Source: Coemansia sp. RSA 922 (lineage: Eukaryota; Kickxellomycota; Kickxellomycetes; Kickxellales; Kickxellaceae). Taken from it: a stretch of 33,602 nt of DNA. The stretch lies in contig JANBQS010000117.1 in the NCBI GenBank assembly GCA_027577415.1, positions 1-33,602 of the forward strand. Reading direction: 5' to 3'. The notes below the pieces were generated by a model. The model had not been told where the DNA came from. It searched no databases and was given only the letters and a program-made list of their open reading frames with translations. The position numbers and the translations under genes are program-made. This document shows, piece after piece, positions 30,381 to 33,602 of this stretch. How positions within the stretch are numbered: position 1 is the stretch's first letter; every line of letters starts with the position of its first letter.

Positions 30381-33300
30381 AGATCGGGCAACTGGTTCTG
30401 AGCGCCCGGCAACAGATACGTGCGCTTTGAGTCAGTCGTTTTGACATTGACATTTGCCGGTAATGCCGCAGCTCCTGGCTGAGCCCCAATGTACTCGACA
30501 ACTGGTACATTTGCAGCGTCACCATCATAGTCGCGGCTAAGCAGCGCGGCAATATGGCCGTGGTACACGCCATCCAGGATGTCCTTGACTGGCTCATTGA
30601 CGATAGTAGAGTAACGAGCAGCAACAGGGCCCTGCTGAATGGCTACGCGCTGTGGGTCTTGATCGAGTATAACGTCCAAGTTCTCTGATTGCCAAAAGCT
30701 GTCTTTCACAAGAGCGATGGCAAACTCTGCATCCAGCGCGACAATAAATGGAACTGGTTTGTGACCGTGACGCTTGCAGATACCGACAAAGAACTGGATA
30801 TCTTCAGAGCACAGCAACTGGGACTCGGCAGCTGGATATTTATCTGTAAAGAACTGCGCTAGCTCGGCCGGAGGCACATCCCGAAGCTCAGGCACAAACG
30901 ACATCTCAGGCAAGTCCATACCAAGACGACGCTCAGCACGCGCAATAAAGTCAAGCACAACCCGGCGGTATGATTTGTGAATCCAGCGCTGCTGATGCTT
31001 GGCGTACATGAGCTTAACCAGGCGGCTAATTACCTCGCCATAGGTCATCTCCTCTAGATCCACCACACGCCCATCAGCCTTGCGACCAAACCACGGCCTA
31101 AAGTAGTCGCTGTTGAGGCGAGCAATAATCTCGTCCTTTCGAGCTATCAGCAGCGCTGCGTGATTTTCGCGGGGCTGAATGAGGAGAGTGGATCTCAAGT
31201 CATTCACAAACACCATGGCTTTAGTGGCAAGTACGTGGTTAAGCTCGCCGTACTCGCTGGTAACTGTCATCACACCGCCACTTGGACCGCCATACGTATG
31301 GTGCCACTCAGCGTCGCTCAAGCCAGATGCAGCGACAATTAACTCCTTTGCAGCCAGCGACGTGCCGGCCTCTTTGGCGACCATCACTCGCGATCCAAGC
31401 AAAATACCGTCGAATGGCATTGGGACACGGTCAAAAAGAGTGCTCCAGTCGCCAGTGAGGTACGGCAGCGAACCCTCCGCATCGCCAAATCCAGACCCAG
31501 CAACAAGCACGATATTGCGACATGCACGGATGGCGGCATAGGTCTCAAGAACCGGCTGGTGAAAGTTCTCAAACGAGTGATGACCGCCAGCTCTGCCGCC
31601 CGTCCACTGTAGCACAACAAGAAAGTCAGTGCATGCCTTGGCTATGTTGACGACGTCTCGAATAGCTCCGGCAGTACTGGCTTAAATGCCACATGGCGGA
31701 TGTCAATGGAGCGCAGAGAATCGATGATGGACTTTGTGCTGTCGAGAGATGGGACACCGCCGCCAATGCACAGACCAGCAATAGGCACCCCCTTGGCACG
31801 CATACGTAGCAAGGCAGAAAACTGGAAGCCCCACATGCGTTGGTTCATGTAGATGCAGTTGAGCGTAATTCCTTGTCCGGGCCTGACCTGCTTTACGAGG
31901 CTGTCGATCTTGCACTCAAAGTCGTTCTCAGTAAATATGCCACCGCCAGCCAATTCAGCATAGTAGCCAGCGTTGTTGATGGCAGCGACAAAGCCCTCGT
32001 TGACCGTTGTTGGAGTCATACCAGCAACCATGACTGTCGGTGCCCCCAGTACGCGAGACATTAACATGTCAATATGGAGCTGGTCATCATGGGCGGTACG
32101 CACTAGCTTGGGCCCAAACTCCGTCAACCAGTTGAGGACAGTCGTGACACTTGCAAGATCGCCCTTGTACAAATCGGCCTTGGCACCCAGGTACGGCTTG
32201 GAGCTGCGAGAGACCAATGCGCCAACACAGATGACAGGAATGCCCAAGCCCTCATTGTTCTTGTGAGCTGTAACCCCAAAGCCACTGAGACCACCCGGCC
32301 CAAAGTCAACGATGTGCGTGGTGCCAGGATACTGGGTAGCCTGTGGCCAGTTGACGGGAAGCACAAGAATACTACGCAGCAAGTACAAGGTCAGATCAAC
32401 CTCGGTGCGAATGTCGTGACCATCGTCGCCAGCACGGACTGCAATCTGCATGTCGCAAGAGTTGAGAACCCATCCCTTCTCCACTGCCACTGCGTATGCC
32501 TCATCGGCCGCGGGCTCAAGCAGAGGGCAGTGGAATGGCACAGTGATGGTTGTATGCTGAGCGGAAATCACTGGTTTGCGCATAGAATAGGGAATACGCG
32601 ACTGGTCCTTGTCTGGGTCTGCCGACTCACTGCGTAGGAACTTGACGAACCCAACTGCCGAGTTGACATGACCGGCAACGATAAAGCGGTCCACCGTGTT
32701 TGCCACAGCCAAGAAGGCGTGCTCAGCAGGCGATGACTGGTAGCTGTTGAACTTGGCAATGAGCTGCTCCAGCGCTGGCTTGGTGAGTCCCTGGATCAAT
32801 ACAGTTGGGCGAGGATCATTATCATCGACCTGATGAGCGAGCTGAGCAGGTGGAACTGGTAGACGAGAACAGGGATACTTGCGTTGCGAGATGGCGGCTG
32901 CCAGCATTAGGATACCAAGAACTCTCTTGCCGACATCAATGAATGACTGTTCATCGGTCAAAGAAGAAAAGGCGGCAGCAGTGGCAATGCCCTGGCTGTG
33001 GCCGACAGCAACTACAGGCAATGGAAAAATGGTTCAGCATTTATCTCATTAGTTTATGCTTTAAATTTTGTTTGTTTAAGCCAGTTGTATATATCACGTT
33101 GTAACTTACCATTGAAGCGCTTGACTAATTCGCCAGGAGATATCCCAAGAGTCTTGTACAAAACAATGACGTGCATCAGTTGGATAAGCCCAACAAGTAG
33201 AAACGTGACAGGTACGAGACTCATGTATGGCGCATCAGGCATTGTGTCGGGGGTAGTCAGCCAAGCAAACACATTGAGGCCCTTGGAGTAGACAAAGCTG

Positions 33301-33602
33301 ACACGCTTATCCTGCGACTCGCGCTGCAAAAAGTCGGACATGTGAGAGACAAAGTCGGATAATAGCGGGCGATAAACGTCAAACAGCCACACCGCTTCGT
33401 CCATAGTGCTGCCAAAGCCGCGTTGGCCGCCAAACAAGGCCATCAGCGAAGCAGAGTCTGAAGAAAATAGTGCAGAAAGTGGAGCGGCTGACTTGCTATA
33501 GCTATCAGCGGCTAACCAAGCTGAAAAGTAGCCTCTCAGCACGCGCTGAGCAGCAGGCTTGTCGAGACTGTGTGCTTGGATAATAACGTGGATGTCGCTT
33601 TC
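30381..33602 (-). pseudogene. Fungal type I fatty acid synthase, beta-derived part: acetyltransferase and enoyl reductase, frameshifted, DH and MPT missing
   Basis: Open at the right window edge, so the N-terminus lies outside. Exon 33110-33602 holds the first part of the acetyltransferase; after a 98-base intron comes AVGHSQG with the nucleophile Ser at 32995-32997, then QSRIPYSMRK and HIVDFGPGGLSGFG. The enoyl reductase follows: VMVAGMTPTTVNEGFVAA, ELAGGGIF, and LQWTGGRAGGHHSFE. Between HVAFKP and AIRDVVNIAKA (about 31676) one base is missing, and the reading frame runs into a stop at 31642-31644. After the enoyl reductase (GPVAARYS, VKDILDGVYHGHI, VPVVEYIG) about 35 linker residues lead straight into alpha-subunit sequence; the dehydratase and malonyl/palmitoyl transferase are gone. 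Beta followed by alpha on one strand suggests an ancestral single-chain synthase. I read it as a pseudogene. Confidence 0.85.
33012..33109 (-). other. Spliceosomal intron in the fatty acid synthase locus
   Basis: 98 bases on the minus strand: GTAAGT donor starting at 33109, TTGCCTGTAG acceptor ending at 33012. Joining restores the acetyltransferase frame through RFN-VAVGHSQG, with the Val codon split 1+2. The signals are intact although the gene is decayed. Confidence 0.92.

Noticed and set aside
30340..30470. Intron as an explanation for the frame change between ER and alpha sequence
   Set aside because: An acceptor-like CTCAG and a CTGAC box exist, but no good donor sits at a suitable distance. 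Even if spliced, the DH, MPT and ACP regions would still be absent.
1..33602. CRISPR arrays, rRNA, intact transposons or viral genes
   Set aside because: No spaced direct repeats, no rRNA-like sequence, and no reverse transcriptase, transposase, integrase or capsid motifs seen on either strand.

Overview
The window looks like nuclear DNA of an early-diverging fungus, most likely a Kickxellomycotina (Coemansia/Linderina-like) species. Reasons: a GT15 mannosyltransferase (a fungus-specific cell-wall family), a fungal-type beta/alpha fatty acid synthase, short introns with GTAAGT donors and TACTAAC-like branch sites, long intronless reading frames, poly(T)/polypyrimidine-rich intergenic DNA, and two fragments of an F-box/leucine-rich-repeat-like family that I recall, without a search, as expanded in Kickxellales. 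The lineage call is inference.

Layout, left to right. 1-552 (+): 3' end of a KRE2/KTR-type alpha-1,2-mannosyltransferase. 981-1811 (+): mitochondrial ribosomal protein uL15m. 1812-3809: 2 kb of pyrimidine-rich non-coding DNA. 3810-6140 (+): Ser-rich protein of unknown function with a pure (CAG)21 tract. 6260-10120 (-): a seven-helix receptor of the cAMP-receptor-like class with very large first and third intracellular loops. 11352-13424 (-): spliceosomal CLF1/Crooked neck. 13629-14369 (-): TRAIP-like RING ubiquitin ligase. 14464-15255 (+): frameshifted C-terminal half of the F-box/LRR-like family. 15754-19381 (+): insulin-degrading-enzyme (STE23-like) M16 protease with one intron. 20248-20628 (-): small orphan gene. 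21056-22189 (-): UPF0014/FetB-like membrane protein. 22927-24039 (-): CYB5RL-like NADH-cytochrome b5 reductase. 24486-25220 (-): N-terminal half of the F-box/LRR-like family. 26228-33602 (-): badly decayed single-chain fatty acid synthase running off the right edge.

Most genes are unrelated housekeeping or signalling genes. Two things stand out. First, the fatty acid synthase locus keeps AT, ER, KR and KS sequence with catalytic residues visible. It has lost the dehydratase, malonyl/palmitoyl transferase, acyl carrier protein and phosphopantetheinyl transferase regions, and it has a one-base frameshift and two frame-changing deletion junctions. Yet about 1,300 codons of the KR-KS part remain open. 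Second, the two halves of the F-box/LRR-like gene sit about 9 kb apart on opposite strands with their broken ends placed so that a single inversion of about 14.46-24.49 kb would rejoin them. An orphan TATA/5'-exon at the right breakpoint would then face the TRAIP-like gene. I saw no rRNA, tRNA, CRISPR array or recognisable intact transposon.
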